Below are positions 63,642-64,000 of a stretch of DNA of 64,000 nt, piece by piece. Both the position numbers and the translations under genes were made by a program. Within the stretch, counting starts at the first letter, position 1, and every line of letters begins with the position of its first letter. The notes below the pieces were generated by a model. It ran no database searches and was not told the origin of the DNA. It was given only the letters and a program-made list of their open reading frames with translations. The DNA is from Frankia sp. QA3 (lineage in GTDB: Bacteria > Actinomycetota > Actinomycetes > Frankiales > Frankiaceae). The stretch is from NCBI RefSeq assembly GCF_000262465.1, contig NZ_CM001489.1:5863710-5927709 (forward strand), in the 5' to 3' direction.

Positions 63642-64000
63642 CGGCCGGCCTCCCGCCGCGTGTTGAGGACGTTGACGCCGCGGAACAACGCGGCCGGGCT
63701 GCCGTGGCTGACCGCCGCGACCTGGCCGGGCTGCCCCTTGCCGCAGTTGAACGCGCCACCGAGGAGGTAGGTCTCCGGGCCGCCCACGGCCTCCAGCGAG
63801 CCCCAGAAGTCCGTCGTCGTCGCCTGGTAGGCGACGTCACGCAGCTGGCCGACGATCCGCCCGGAGCGGATCTCGTAGAACCGCTGCCCGGTGAACTGGA
63901 AGTTGTACCGCTGCATGTCGATCGACCAGCTCTTGTCGCCGACGATGTAGATGCCGCGGTCGACCCGGCTGATCAGCTCCTCGGTCGACGGGCCGCCCGG
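63638..64000 (-). CDS. tldD: TldD-type metalloprotease subunit, 3' part
   Basis: The last 120 residues of TldD; the rest, including the zinc motif, lies beyond the right edge. Visible landmarks are GIYIVGDKSWSIDMQRYNFQF, RFYEIRSGRIVGQLRDVAYQA and TTDFWGSLEAVGG, followed by the AFNCGKGQPGQVAAVSHGSP block typical of the TldD C-terminus. Translationally coupled to the TldE gene that follows. Confidence 0.93.
   Translation of the reverse strand, partial: PGGPSTEELISRVDRGIYIVGDKSWSIDMQRYNFQFTGQRFYEIRSGRIVGQLRDVAYQATTTDFWGSLEAVGGPETYLLGGAFNCGKGQPGQVAAVSHGSPAALFRGVNVLNTRREAGR

Overview
The window is high-GC chromosomal DNA from a filamentous-type actinobacterium. The best guess is Frankia or a close relative. 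That is an inference from gene content and style: an HspR/HAIR-controlled dnaK operon, a Bpa-type proteasome activator, F420-type oxidoreductases, an ANTAR regulator, Rpf-like proteins under c-di-AMP riboswitches, many GTG starts, and proteins with long Pro/Ala/Gly-rich or tandem-repeat tails. I see no phage, insertion sequence, CRISPR array or replication origin.

Layout. 0-8 kb (mostly minus strand): a hypothetical gene, purA, a DUF3151 gene, two Rpf-like secreted transglycosylases each behind its own ydaO-type (c-di-AMP) riboswitch, and class II fructose-bisphosphate aldolase followed by a strong distal terminator. 8-15.6 kb: a DedA membrane protein, a secreted CAP-domain protein, an atypical SDR-type epimerase overlapping a GNAT acetyltransferase, a CD-NTase/OAS-like nucleotidyltransferase with no obvious effector, and, convergent to it, a two-gene bPH2 membrane protein operon. 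15.7-19.8 kb: an MMPL transporter, psuG and a PNPOx/F420-type protein. 19.9-27.5 kb: the heat-shock block, clpB and dnaK-grpE-dnaJ-hspR, with three HAIR operators. 27.8-40 kb: a NERD protein, a large membrane Fe-S/CCG reductase, dcd, a beta-phosphoglucomutase plus GH65 phosphorylase pair, tRNA-Gly(CCC), a PfkB kinase and a GT4 glycosyltransferase. 40.5-49.4 kb: a class II amidotransferase, an LLM oxidoreductase, a signalling trio (small protein, STAS, GAF-ANTAR), an ABC exporter, a FUSC transporter and a hypothetical gene overlapping it tail to tail. 49.6-55.6 kb: a divergent MFS exporter/MarR pair, tRNA-Ser(TGA) followed by a truncated GNAT remnant, an XRE/MmyB-type regulator, an FDXHR-type zinc protein, a stand-alone amidotransferase-like domain, and two small membrane proteins. 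56-64 kb: an ECF sigma factor with a Trp/Pro-rich tail coupled to a single-pass membrane protein, a nitroreductase, a quinone oxidoreductase, bpa, and the TldE/TldD pair (tldD runs off the right edge).

Functional links. HspR should co-repress its own operon and clpB through the HAIR sites. The two riboswitches should tie cell-wall remodelling to c-di-AMP. The GH65/PGM pair turns an alpha-glucoside plus phosphate into glucose 6-phosphate. The MFS/MarR pair is a typical self-regulated efflux module, and the sigma/membrane-protein pair looks like a surface-signalling module.

The least explained items are the CD-NTase-like protein with His in place of the third catalytic Asp, the SDR that lacks the Tyr/Lys pair, the sigma factor with a repetitive tail, a 17-bp perfect inverted repeat at 32082-32133, an orphan T-rich terminator at 56036-56068, and many 14-18 bp minisatellites in protein tails and intergenic DNA.
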